64,000 bases of DNA from Lachnospiraceae bacterium UBA938 (GCA_002293475.1 DBDG01000017.1:20947-84946); one strand, 5' to 3'; shown: positions 46,441-54,864, counted from the first letter of the stretch. Notes: generated from the sequence alone by a model not told the origin. Translations and numbers: made by a program.

Positions 46441-47764
46441 AGGCTCTCTCTTTTCTATTTTCTTTTATCAGCAAATCTTCTAGGGCCAACAGCAGGCTTT
46501 CCATCTGTTCATAAGTGATCGTCAACGGCGGCTCTAGGCGAACTAAATTATTATTATTGTTAGAATAGGAGGTAATGATGCGGTATTTCCTGATGAGAGC
46601 GGAAGCAATATACATTCCGAAGCTGAGACCAGAGGCTGCCGGGGGCTGTGCCGTTTCATCAAACTCTACCCCTATCAAAAGACCTCTGCCTCTTACCTCC
46701 CTGATGGAACTGCATTTTTCCTTTATCGCGTTTAAACCTTTTAATAAGAACTTTCCTTTTTCTTCCGCCTGTTTTGCCAGCTCTTCTCCCGTCAGCACTT
46801 CAATTGCGGCCAGTGCCGCCGCACAGGCATAAGTATTGCCTCCGAATGTAGAAGAATGAAGCATGCATGTGCTTAATTCCCCATATGCCTTTTGATATAT
46901 CCAATTTCTCGCTAAGCAGGCGCCGATCGGCATAACCCCGCCGCCCAAAGATTTGGCCAAGCACAGAATATCCGGTACTATCTTTTCATATTCATATGCG
47001 AAAAAGCTTCCTGTCCTTCCCAATCCGGTCTGGACCTCATCCAGAATCAGCAGGGCATGATATTTCGTGCACAGCTTCCTTACCTTTAAGAAATAACCTT
47101 CCGGCGGAACCTTGATTCCGCCCTCACCTTGAATCGGCTCTACGATAAATGCCGCACAGCCCTTATATAATTCCTTCTCTAATGCTGCTTCGTCTCCAAA
47201 AGGGATTTCGTCCATATCAGGAATCAGCGGCTCAAATTTATCTTTATACGAAGTCTGGCCGGTAACAGTTAAGGCGCCTAGGCTTTTGCCATGATATGAG
47301 TTTTTGCAGTATATAATCCTGCTTTCCCCAGTGGCTGCCCTAGCCATCTTTAATGCACTTTCCACTGCCTCCGAGCCGCTGTTGCAATAAAACACCCGCT
47401 GCAATTCACGATTCGTCAGTTCCACTAAATTATGGGATAAGGCGGCTTCATATGGATTGAAACCGATATAAGCCAAATTAAGTTTATCCCTAACTTTAAC
47501 AACCGCTTCTGTTACACAGTCATGGTTATTGCCAAGATTCATAGCCCCATAAGCTCCGATAAAATCTAGGTATGCTCTGTTGTCAGCATCCTTTATCACG
47601 CAGTCCTTTGCATATGTATAGACTTTATCACAGTTCAGTGTTGCTAAAAGCTCAGTCAGTCTCATATTCAGATTCTCGTGATTGATGCGCCTTACTTCGT
47701 CTGCACCAATCTGGTCGACATCGTCCACACTATATAGCTGCCGGTTCTTGCTTTCATACATCAC
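46433..47764 (-). CDS. Class III PLP-dependent aminotransferase
   Basis: A 443-residue enzyme of the putrescine/ornithine/4-aminobutyrate aminotransferase group. Motifs are NSGSEAVESALKMARA (phosphate-binding), EPIQGEGGIKVPPEGY, LILDEVQTGLGRTG and the PLP lysine in CLAKSLGGGVMPIG. It transfers omega-amino groups to or from aldehydes and ketones. It is directly coupled to the radical SAM gene before it (1 base apart) and the ligase after it (8-base overlap). It may make an omega-amino acid building block or aminate a keto group on a carrier-bound chain. Confidence 0.92.
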   Translation of the reverse strand: MMYESKNRQLYSVDDVDQIGADEVRRINHENLNMRLTELLATLNCDKVYTYAKDCVIKDADNRAYLDFIGAYGAMNLGNNHDCVTEAVVKVRDKLNLAYIGFNPYEAALSHNLVELTNRELQRVFYCNSGSEAVESALKMARAATGESRIIYCKNSYHGKSLGALTVTGQTSYKDKFEPLIPDMDEIPFGDEAALEKELYKGCAAFIVEPIQGEGGIKVPPEGYFLKVRKLCTKYHALLILDEVQTGLGRTGSFFAYEYEKIVPDILCLAKSLGGGVMPIGACLARNWIYQKAYGELSTCMLHSSTFGGNTYACAAALAAIEVLTGEELAKQAEEKGKFLLKGLNAIKEKCSSIREVRGRGLLIGVEFDETAQPPAASGLSFGMYIASALIRKYRIITSYSNNNNNLVRLEPPLTITYEQMESLLLALEDLLIKENRKERAYG

Positions 47765-49249
47765 TCAATCTCCTTTTTCGTCTTTTATCTTAAGATTTCC
47801 TGCCACGGCGGCAAGTGCCATTTGCCAGTATGCATAGATTTCATATCTGCTCAGCTCTTCTGTCTCCATAACCGGAAGCCCGGCGCCAAGATAGTCGCAT
47901 CCCAGCCAATAATCATCATAATCACTTCCTAATAAGCGAATATGATTATCTTCCGGGTTTTTATATAGCTCCGTCCCCGGAAAAGGCGTACACATGGTAC
48001 AATGGGTAAAATCCACCAGACCTTCGTCCAAAAAGTCTCTAAGGAGCTTTATCGTGGCATGGGCGCTGTCATGGGTTTCGCCCGGAAGCCCGAAAACCCA
48101 GTATGTATATAAATAGATACCGGAATGTTTAACTATCCGGCAGGCCTCCTTACTTTGACCTATACTGATCCTTTTATGGGAATGATCCAGTATATCCTGT
48201 TCGGCGCTTTCAATTCCCAGACAAACCATGATGCATCCTGCCTTTTTCATTAATCTGGTGATGTCTGCATCGATAAAGTCGGTCCGGCTCTGACAGATCC
48301 AAGCTATATCCAGCTTTCTCGCAATGATTTCATTGCAAAACTCAAGGGCATATTTATAGGAACTCAAGAAATTCAGATCCCCGATCATGAACAGCCGCCA
48401 GCCGTAGGTAACCGTATAATATTCCAGTTCATCTACCACCTTTTTCACTTTACGGAATCTTAGCTCATTGAAAACCTTGCTGGGGACACAGAAGCTACAG
48501 TTATTGCTGCAGCCTCTGGATGTAATGACTCGTATCATGACATTGTCCGTAACATCCTTTTGAAGGAGCCCGTACATAGGATAAGGAATCGTATCCAGAT
48601 CGCTGATACATTCCCGCCGAGGCGTCAGCACAATATGGTTTTCTGAATTACGGAAGGCTATTCCCGCAATCCGCGACAGCTGGCTAGGCTTCATCCCATA
48701 TCGGCATAGCATGTCGGCAAGCTCACCCATGGTCTCTTCTCCTTCGCCAATCGAAACGATGTCTATGCTTTCCGCCGAGTTTAATATCTGCTCATATGCA
48801 AAAGTTGCGTGAACGCCGCCTATTATTACGATACATTCCTTATTAAACTTTTTTATGGCGGATGCAATTAACACCGCCCATTTATAATTTACTGTCATAC
48901 ACGAAATAGCGGCAATCTGCAAAAATTCTTTTGGTATCAGACGGAGGTTTGCTTCGATATCCGCCATCTCAATTACCTTGTTTTGCTTAGCCCTTACATC
49001 ACTGTCTATAAGGGCGCAGTCCAGATATTTCAATTGATAGCCTTTTTGGCTTAAGCATCCCGCAATGTAAAGCAAGCCGATATTAGGTTCAACGGCATGA
49101 TATCCGTCTATGCCGTTAGCTATATTATTTTCATCCAAGATCATCGTCATTTGTTTATTGAGTTTATCCCAGTAAGCAGTCTGTATCGCATCCACCCCTA
49201 TTTCCGATTTAAAAATAGGCGGCTGTATCAATAATATGTTCTTATCCAA
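47765..49249 (-). CDS. Radical SAM enzyme with B12-binding-type N-terminal domain
   Basis: 494 residues. The N-terminal 190 residues have a Rossmann-like cobalamin-domain layout (VIIGGVHATFAYEQIL; SIGEGEETMGEL), but I see no DxHxxG motif, as in many class B family members. The radical SAM core has TSRGCSNNCSFCVPS (CxxxCxxC near residues 248-255) and later GIESAEQDIL and VFGLPGETHDSA. Such proteins carry out methylations, cyclisations or other radical rearrangements. Its start overlaps the acyltransferase stop by 8 bases. A tailoring role on the nascent peptide or on the ACP-bound unit is inferred. Confidence 0.88.
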   Translation of the reverse strand: MDKNILLIQPPIFKSEIGVDAIQTAYWDKLNKQMTMILDENNIANGIDGYHAVEPNIGLLYIAGCLSQKGYQLKYLDCALIDSDVRAKQNKVIEMADIEANLRLIPKEFLQIAAISCMTVNYKWAVLIASAIKKFNKECIVIIGGVHATFAYEQILNSAESIDIVSIGEGEETMGELADMLCRYGMKPSQLSRIAGIAFRNSENHIVLTPRRECISDLDTIPYPMYGLLQKDVTDNVMIRVITSRGCSNNCSFCVPSKVFNELRFRKVKKVVDELEYYTVTYGWRLFMIGDLNFLSSYKYALEFCNEIIARKLDIAWICQSRTDFIDADITRLMKKAGCIMVCLGIESAEQDILDHSHKRISIGQSKEACRIVKHSGIYLYTYWVFGLPGETHDSAHATIKLLRDFLDEGLVDFTHCTMCTPFPGTELYKNPEDNHIRLLGSDYDDYWLGCDYLGAGLPVMETEELSRYEIYAYWQMALAAVAGNLKIKDEKGD

Positions 49250-49847
49250 TTAGCGACTCCTCTCTGATGCCAAAAAGGCCAAAATGATCATCCATCTTAA
49301 TTTGGCCTAATTCGCAATACAATACGACCGAATCTGTCCTGAGACGGTAATCTTCATCCGTATAGCGGACTCCTAATTCCTGAAATCCCATCTTCTTAAG
49401 CATCCAATAACTGTTTGAACTGTCAAATGTGTCTGCCACTATATAATCACAGTCAAGCTCCCGCAGATTCCTATATAACTCATTGAGCAACAAAACAATT
49501 AACTTAGAACAGCGGCGGCTTGCCTTGATGATCATTCTGCTGATTTCCACTTTGTTTTTCCCTTTTAAGAAATCCCTATATCCAATCTTGTTTAATACTA
49601 GCAGGCCGGCACCTTGATCCAAGATAATCCTTGCATAGGCCACAATCCCATATTGGTCCCGCAAAACAATATGCCTTGAGCTATCATCATAGCTGTCATA
49701 CTCTAGTTTATAACATTCGAAGGCAGTCATATTGTCTTGGGACCTTAAATAGTTCAACTCTTCAATATAGGATTTATATCTGAACCGATATATTTCTTCC
49801 AGCTTTTCCTTCCCATCGTCGGGATGAATTATTTCCACTTTAATCAT
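49242..49847 (-). CDS. N-acyltransferase resembling LuxI/FeeM (GNAT fold)
   Basis: A 201-residue protein. The order EIYRFRYKSYIEEL near residue 18, YARIILDQG near 71, KVEISRMIIKASRR near 98 and FDSSNSYWMLKKMGF near 144 is that of autoinducer synthases and the long-chain N-acyl amino acid synthases, which use acyl-ACP donors. It is not a typical CoA-type GNAT. It sits between the prodrug peptidase gene and the B12 radical SAM gene. It could N-acylate an amino acid or the product as part of resistance, or make a signal; the acyl donor might be one of the cluster's ACPs. Confidence 0.7.
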   Translation of the reverse strand: MIKVEIIHPDDGKEKLEEIYRFRYKSYIEELNYLRSQDNMTAFECYKLEYDSYDDSSRHIVLRDQYGIVAYARIILDQGAGLLVLNKIGYRDFLKGKNKVEISRMIIKASRRCSKLIVLLLNELYRNLRELDCDYIVADTFDSSNSYWMLKKMGFQELGVRYTDEDYRLRTDSVVLYCELGQIKMDDHFGLFGIREESLIG

Positions 49848-49890
49848 ATCTCGCTAACTCCCATCCATAAGTATTTCTTTACTGAATAAC

Positions 49891-52800
49891 CTATGATAGC
49901 CATATTCCTCTTTCCATCTTAATTACCTTATCCGCCCGGTCAAAGTAGCGGTCGTCATGTGTAATAACAATAATTCCTTTCCCTTGTTGCTTTAGCATCG
50001 GCAGCAGCTCATCATAAAAATAACGTCGGAATTCCGGGTCTTGCTCAGCAGCCCATTCGTCAAAGAGCACCATCGGTTTATCCTCTAGGCAGCTGACCAC
50101 AAATGCAAGCCGCTTACGTTGCCCCGTGGATAAATCAATTGATTTAAATTCTCCCGCATCATTTATTTCTATTTTATCCTTTATTTTCATCATATCGAGG
50201 TATTCCATTGTTATATCTTTTTTAAGGTGATAATCAATGCCATATAATTTCTTAAATAAGTTAAAATCGCTATATATGGTTGAAAATAGTTCGTTCTGTT
50301 CTCTGACATCTGCTGTTTTACCGTTAATGAGAACTCTACCTTCTTGCGGAGTATACAGCCCGGTTATCAGCTTTCCTAAAGTGGACTTGCCGCTCCCGTT
50401 TCCGCCGGTAATGAAAGTGATCTCTCCGGATTTTAATTCCGTTGTTATCGGACCTAATGTAAATTCACTTTCTGCTTTTTTACTGTCCGGATCTTCAGTT
50501 ATGTATTTGTACATCACATTTTCAAACTTAATGGAGATATTGTCCGGATAAGTAATATGAAACTCCTCTTCTATTTTTTCATTGCCTGCCGATGCTTCAT
50601 CCAGATCTGAAATCAGTTTATTAATTCTTTTGACGTTAACATTTAACTGGGTCAACTGGGGCACGGCACCGGCAAGGGCTCCAAAAGGCCCTATCATATA
50701 AAATACGATAAATAAGTTTTCCCTCAGTTGATTTACATTTAAATTAAAGATAAATAACGGAAAAACAAATACGACGACGCCAAAAACAATATTATACATA
50801 AGCACATTGTATAAACTAAAATTTAGGAATTTGACGGATGCTGTTTTGTTGAGCTCCGTTGACATCCGGGAATATTTCTTCATATCCATCCAAAATGCCA
50901 GTCTCCGCAATTTATTTAAAACAAGTTCTTTAAATCCGTCTACTAAATCTTGCATCTGTCCAAAAAAAGTATCCTGAATATCCCGGTTCTTTTCCCAGTA
51001 CCTTGCAGCAATGCTGCTGGTAATAATGCTGATGACACCATTTAACAAAATAATGCCTAACGAGGCAACGAAAGTCCATAGGCTCTTTGTCAGCAGGTAG
51101 GAGAGACAAAATAATAAAGTCAGCAGATTCGAAATAAACAGAATAATTATTTCCGGCACTTTTACTAATGCGGCACAGTCATTATTCAAACCGGAAAATA
51201 TTCTGTTCCGTCCGATCCTTTCTATTGATTGATAGGAGGAAGACATAACTTTTTCAATAATCTGCATTCGCTTTTCATATGCTAATTCATTAGTAATAAT
51301 AATCATGCGGCCTTGTAATAGTTTGATGGTGTAAACAAAAAATGACAGTGCAAAAACAAAATAAACTAAAAGTTCCCTGGAATATTCCATATTACGGTTA
51401 AACGATTCATTAATAGTGAATATAATCAACGCGCTGGCAACGCCGTTTATAAGGCTCAACGGAATTAACGCTAGATAGCCTTTTTCATTTTTTTTTATGT
51501 AATTAAAAGAAAGCAGCACATAAACCATGAAGAGACAAAACGCCGCAAAGCCTAAGAAGCAGCCAGCCATAACAGATGGCGAGCCCCAGACATTGACAGC
51601 AGTCCAAGATAATCTATCAAATAATATGTTAGGCAAATAATAAATACAGAAGCCAAAAAACATCGTTAACGGCACCGCTAACAATATCCCAGCGATTTTT
51701 GCGCCTCTTAACTTTTCTCTGCTTCGCTTCTTTTGGCAGATATCAATGGCAATCTTGAATATTAATACAAAAAAGAACAAACCTAATAAAATGGCAATTA
51801 TTATGACGGTCGAAAAGATAAAGTCAAGATTTTTATACATATCGGAAGAATAAGTGGTTATTTCTCTTCCTTCTACCACATTCAATATATTATCAGCTAA
51901 ATATTCAGCTGCGTTGGAGTCCATGTTTGTCAATATACATATTCCTGTTTTTTCTTCCGGCCGCATAACTATCATAGACGAGTAATTGGGATTACTGCCG
52001 CCATGCCGAAGATAATTTCCTTTAGTATTTACATGCCATCCCGCTCCGTAATAATAACTGCCTTGGGAGGCTACCGTTGTATCGCCGATATGTGACCGCT
52101 CGATAATTCTTCTAAACTGATCTGATGTCTCTATTAAATCCAGCTGTATCCTCATCCAACGCTCCATGTCCACGGCGTTGGAAAATATATATCCGGCCGG
52201 AGTGTTGCCCCTATATCTAGGCGCATCATAAGGCTTGGCCTGAAAAAAACTCATCTTATATCCTTGCGCTAAATGTCCGGTTGCCTGTGCTTCATTTTGA
52301 AATAAGAATGTATTGTTCAGTCCGAGCGGGCTAATGATCTCTTCTTGAATAAATCCTTCATATGTTTGACCGGAGACCACCTGAATAACATAGCCTAAAA
52401 CATCATAATTAATAGTTGTATACTGGTGCCGGTCACCAGGGTAAAAATCCAGATTGGTTCCTGTCAGCATTTTTATGGTTTCTTCCAAAGCATTGTCTGC
52501 GGTGCTGACCGGTATGTCGCCCAGCGTTTTAAACGGTATTCCGCTTGTTTGATATAAAAAGTCCGATATTTTTAATTCTACCTCTCCATCAAACTCTTTA
52601 CCTTCATGGTATCCATGGAATTGAAATGTCAGCCATGGAATGTATTTAGTTATGGGATCTTCAAGAGACAACGCACCTTCATCTTCTAACCACAAGATAC
52701 CTAAAGCGGTAAATGCCTTGCTCATAGACCCTATTTCAAACAGAGTGTCTTGCGTCACATTGATTGCTTGTTCTTTGTCTGCCTGCCCATAAGACAGATA

Positions 52801-53025
52801 TTTGGTCTGTTCTTCATTAAACAACACAATCGACATGCCCGGAACCCGAGATTTTTTAATAATTCCGTTGACCATACTGTCAATTTGGATCTGATCACTT
52901 TCATTTAAATCAATTTGATTTAAAACAGTTTCCGTTGTTGCATCATAGGAATCCGCTGCTGATACGCCTGCACAACACATGACGATAAAGATGTTAATCA
53001 GTAAGAGACACAATGCTTTTCTCAT
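49891..53025 (-). CDS. Prodrug-activating serine peptidase fused to a cyclic-peptide-type ABC exporter
   Basis: About 1044 residues. A signal peptide (MRKALCLLLINIFIVMCC) precedes a beta-lactamase-family peptidase with the SMSK catalytic motif (Ser100, Lys103), the Tyr motif QYTT near 202 and HGGSNPNYSS near 346. Three membrane helices near residues 400-520 follow as in ClbP, then a six-helix ABC transmembrane domain and an ATPase (GGNGSGKST, LSTGQRKRL, LFDEWAAEQDPEFRR). The DEWAAEQDP motif marks SyrD/PvdE-type peptide exporters. The fused layout is that described for zwittermicin ZmaM. It would export the acyl-D-Asn precursor and cut off the cap outside. Start at 53025 chosen for AGGAAGGG 8 bases upstream; it overlaps the ACP-like gene by 32 bases. 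Confidence 0.92.
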   Translation of the reverse strand: MRKALCLLLINIFIVMCCAGVSAADSYDATTETVLNQIDLNESDQIQIDSMVNGIIKKSRVPGMSIVLFNEEQTKYLSYGQADKEQAINVTQDTLFEIGSMSKAFTALGILWLEDEGALSLEDPITKYIPWLTFQFHGYHEGKEFDGEVELKISDFLYQTSGIPFKTLGDIPVSTADNALEETIKMLTGTNLDFYPGDRHQYTTINYDVLGYVIQVVSGQTYEGFIQEEIISPLGLNNTFLFQNEAQATGHLAQGYKMSFFQAKPYDAPRYRGNTPAGYIFSNAVDMERWMRIQLDLIETSDQFRRIIERSHIGDTTVASQGSYYYGAGWHVNTKGNYLRHGGSNPNYSSMIVMRPEEKTGICILTNMDSNAAEYLADNILNVVEGREITTYSSDMYKNLDFIFSTVIIIAILLGLFFFVLIFKIAIDICQKKRSREKLRGAKIAGILLAVPLTMFFGFCIYYLPNILFDRLSWTAVNVWGSPSVMAGCFLGFAAFCLFMVYVLLSFNYIKKNEKGYLALIPLSLINGVASALIIFTINESFNRNMEYSRELLVYFVFALSFFVYTIKLLQGRMIIITNELAYEKRMQIIEKVMSSSYQSIERIGRNRIFSGLNNDCAALVKVPEIIILFISNLLTLLFCLSYLLTKSLWTFVASLGIILLNGVISIITSSIAARYWEKNRDIQDTFFGQMQDLVDGFKELVLNKLRRLAFWMDMKKYSRMSTELNKTASVKFLNFSLYNVLMYNIVFGVVVFVFPLFIFNLNVNQLRENLFIVFYMIGPFGALAGAVPQLTQLNVNVKRINKLISDLDEASAGNEKIEEEFHITYPDNISIKFENVMYKYITEDPDSKKAESEFTLGPITTELKSGEITFITGGNGSGKSTLGKLITGLYTPQEGRVLINGKTADVREQNELFSTIYSDFNLFKKLYGIDYHLKKDITMEYLDMMKIKDKIEINDAGEFKSIDLSTGQRKRLAFVVSCLEDKPMVLFDEWAAEQDPEFRRYFYDELLPMLKQQGKGIIVITHDDRYFDRADKVIKMERGIWLS

Positions 53026-53554
53026 AATTATTGCCCTTCCTATTACATTCAATATATTTACAGATGTCGTTTACCAAAATCAGTCTTTCACGTTGAATAA
53101 TCCCTAAGTCCAGATCCACATTATATTTTTCCTTTATGTCAGATATTAATCCTTCTAGCTGGTTCTGATCAAGCTCAAGATCGACTATATCGTTAAAAGC
53201 CGGTTGACTGATGATTGGATTATCACAATGACGTAACAGTAATTCTATAAAACCCTTTCTGATTGTGTTGTCGCTTTTATCTTTATCAGCTGGGCGATAT
53301 ATGACGTTACTTGCTCTCATCATGTCTTCCACATAATTGCACAGCATATTCAAAGAAGTAAACTTAGAATAATCCAGATCCGCATCGTCAAATGAAATAT
53401 TGAATTCTCTTTCTAAAGCAACTACCATTTTTACGAAAGTAAATGAGTTCATCCCCAATTTATTCAGATCATCGTTTTCGTGCAGATACTGATTGGTATT
53501 TTCCAATTTACTATAAACCGACAGTATACTGATTATCATCTCTCTGATTTCCAT
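52994..53554 (-). CDS. Tandem ACP-like protein with one degenerate carrier domain
   Basis: 186 residues in two carrier-like halves. The first (residues 1-80) is a normal ACP with LGMNSFTFVKM, Ser near residue 37. The second (about 100-172) repeats the helical pattern and the late KYNVDLDLGIIQRE and VNDICKYIE segments, but at the attachment site reads LELDQNQLEGL, with Gln instead of Ser. So only the first half can carry phosphopantetheine. It is the second gene of the operon, 4 bases after the antiterminator. The inactive half may dock a partner enzyme such as the neighbouring FeeM-like acyltransferase. Confidence 0.8.
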   Translation of the reverse strand: MEIREMIISILSVYSKLENTNQYLHENDDLNKLGMNSFTFVKMVVALEREFNISFDDADLDYSKFTSLNMLCNYVEDMMRASNVIYRPADKDKSDNTIRKGFIELLLRHCDNPIISQPAFNDIVDLELDQNQLEGLISDIKEKYNVDLDLGIIQRERLILVNDICKYIECNRKGNNYEKSIVSLTD

Positions 53555-53558
53555 TAAA

Positions 53559-54167
53559 TCACCGCTCCTTTGCCATATAATTTACGTTCATGTCTTGATA
53601 CAGTAAATCAGCATAGAATGGTATCTCTTTGCCGCGATTACCGTCATATTCCTTAATGAAATTTACCGTTAAATCTACATCATGCATTACTCCATTAAAT
53701 ATAAACACCAACTTCACGCGGTGTTTTCGGCGGTCTACTTTTTTAATATAACCATCGTAATTCATTAACGGACCATTCACGACAATGATCTTGTTATTAT
53801 CAACTATAATATCTGAACTCCTGATTACACCGTCTGAATCTGTCATATATACGATATTCAAGATTTCCTCCGGCCCGACCTCTTTAAACTGGCTGCCGCA
53901 CCGAAGAATACCAAACAAATGCTCAATATGATGATATTTAAGCCGGATATAAAAATCCTGTATGTACTCTGTTTCCAGCAAAATATACCCCGGAAACATT
54001 TTCTTAATGACAGATGTCACCATCCCGCCTTTTTTCTCCTGCATTTCCCTTTTGGCAATCAAAAGCTCAAAGGTGGTACCAGCCGCACCGGAATTCATCG
54101 CATCCATAATGTGTTTCTTGACTTCTTCTTCCTTTCCCGTTTCAACAAATATTGCATACCATCCCAC
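53559..54167 (-). CDS. loaP: LoaP-type NusG paralogue, operon-specific antiterminator
   Basis: A 202-residue protein with an NGN domain (MGWYAIFVETGKEEEVKKHI; MFPGYILLETEY near residue 60) and a C-terminal KOW-type domain (VNGPLMNYDGYIKKVDRRKH near residue 130). Length and being first gene of a giant polyketide/NRPS operon match LoaP, the NusG relative that promotes processive antitermination in long biosynthetic operons of Firmicutes. AGGAG lies 7 bases upstream of the ATG. The untranslated leader holds a small bulged hairpin that could be its RNA loading site. It should let polymerase cover about 49 kb to the terminator at 4.8 kb. Confidence 0.9.
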   Translation of the reverse strand: MGWYAIFVETGKEEEVKKHIMDAMNSGAAGTTFELLIAKREMQEKKGGMVTSVIKKMFPGYILLETEYIQDFYIRLKYHHIEHLFGILRCGSQFKEVGPEEILNIVYMTDSDGVIRSSDIIVDNNKIIVVNGPLMNYDGYIKKVDRRKHRVKLVFIFNGVMHDVDLTVNFIKEYDGNRGKEIPFYADLLYQDMNVNYMAKER

Positions 54168-54265
54168 ATCTTATTCTCCTGTCGCAAAGTTAACCGCGCT
54201 TCGCCATTTGATGCCTATATTTTTAACACATCAACGTCGTCATATGTATGCAAAATCACATCAAT

Positions 54266-54289
54266 TCAACCAGCCGAAACGTGGATTGA
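54266..54289 (-). promoter_or_regulatory. Candidate LoaP-recognition hairpin in the operon leader
   Basis: In the minus-strand RNA, UCAA (54289-54286) pairs with UUGA (54269-54266), CCA pairs with UGG after a bulged U, and a two-pair tip with a UUU loop leaves GC unpaired on the 3' side. It lies about 100 bases before loaP and roughly 50 bases after the predicted start of transcription. LoaP is known to bind a small bulged hairpin in such leaders; the match here is by location and shape only. Confidence 0.45.
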
Positions 54290-54344
54290 CTTATATAATT
54301 TATATTATTATACCTGCTATACCGCAATTTTCTATGGTATGTGG

Positions 54345-54374
54345 AGTATAATACCATAATTTTACAAAAAACAA
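54345..54374 (-). promoter_or_regulatory. Candidate promoter of the biosynthetic operon
   Basis: On the minus strand, TTGTTT (54374-54369) and TATACT (54350-54345) are spaced by 18 bases, about 180 bases upstream of loaP. The -35 box overlaps one arm of the operator-like repeat at 54373-54388. A second dyad (TATGGTAT at 54333-54340 with ATACCATA at 54351-54358) surrounds the -10. The placement suits repression by the divergent XRE-type regulator. TATTAT at 54353-54348 is an alternative -10. Confidence 0.45.
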
Positions 54375-54474
54375 CACAGACTATAGTAGGAAATCCAAGA
54401 TAATTGTATTACCAACATGGTTATACTAATTTAAGTTTGCCATATATAAACAATTTCATACTATAGTCGGTGTT
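54373..54474. promoter_or_regulatory. Pair of operator-like inverted repeats between loaP and the regulator gene
   Basis: AACACAGACTATAGTA at 54373-54388 recurs in inverted orientation as TACTATAGTCGGTGTT at 54459-54474, matching at 15 of 16 positions. Each copy contains the palindrome ACTATAGT. One copy overlaps the -35 box of the operon promoter, the other the -10 of the regulator's own promoter. Equal, oppositely facing sites over two divergent promoters are what an autoregulated repressor or activator would need. Confidence 0.65.
54437..54464 (+). promoter_or_regulatory. Candidate promoter of the XRE-type regulator gene
   Basis: TTGCCA (54437-54442), a 16-base spacer and TACTAT (54459-54464), about 85 bases upstream of the regulator start. 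The -10 lies inside the second operator-like repeat, suggesting autoregulation. Confidence 0.45.
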
Positions 54475-54549
54475 AATTATTCGAACATTTTGTTATTATT
54501 AACTAAATAGCAAAAATCAAACATAATTGCTAATTACAAGGGGATCGGT

Positions 54550-54771
54550 ATGGAAGATAAAGCAAAACTAGAATACCAAAAATTCGTTGGGAAGAAAGTC
54601 AGATTATTGCGCGAACAAAAAGGGTGGACCCAGGAAATACTAGCGCAGAGAGCCGGAATTAATGATAAATATGTCTATGATATCGAAGTTGGCAAAAAAT
54701 GCATGAGCATATGGGTATATAGAAAATTAGCCGAAGCATTCGAAGCTGAAATAGATTTAATTCATCTGTAA
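54550..54771 (+). CDS. Small XRE-family DNA-binding regulator
   Basis: A 73-residue protein consisting only of a helix-turn-helix domain: VGKKVRLLREQKGWTQEILA, QRAGINDKYVYDIEVGKK, then a C-terminal helix. The WTQEILAQRAGI part is the classic Cro/CI-type HTH. AAGGGG lies upstream. It is transcribed away from the biosynthetic operon, and the shared 382-base spacer has two matching inverted repeats that are its likely operators. It has no sensor domain, so any signal must act through another protein or through its own level. Confidence 0.88.
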   Translation: MEDKAKLEYQKFVGKKVRLLREQKGWTQEILAQRAGINDKYVYDIEVGKKCMSIWVYRKLAEAFEAEIDLIHL

Positions 54772-54835
54772 GCATCTCTTTTATCTTCTGCGGCAGCTAA
54801 GAAATTAGGGGGAAATCAAGGAAAATGAAATCATA

Positions 54836-54864
54836 TTGAGCCTCTGTCATTTCTATGCTACACT
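54836..54864 (+). promoter_or_regulatory. Candidate promoter of the membrane protein gene
   Basis: TTGAGC (54836-54841), a 17-base spacer and TACACT (54859-54864), 32 bases upstream of the chosen start codon at 54897. Each box matches four of six consensus bases. Confidence 0.45.

Noticed and set aside
54266..54289. Reading the leader hairpin as a riboswitch or T-box.
   Set aside because: It is only 24 bases, has no conserved T-box or aptamer sequence and no downstream terminator; a protein-binding hairpin suits it better.
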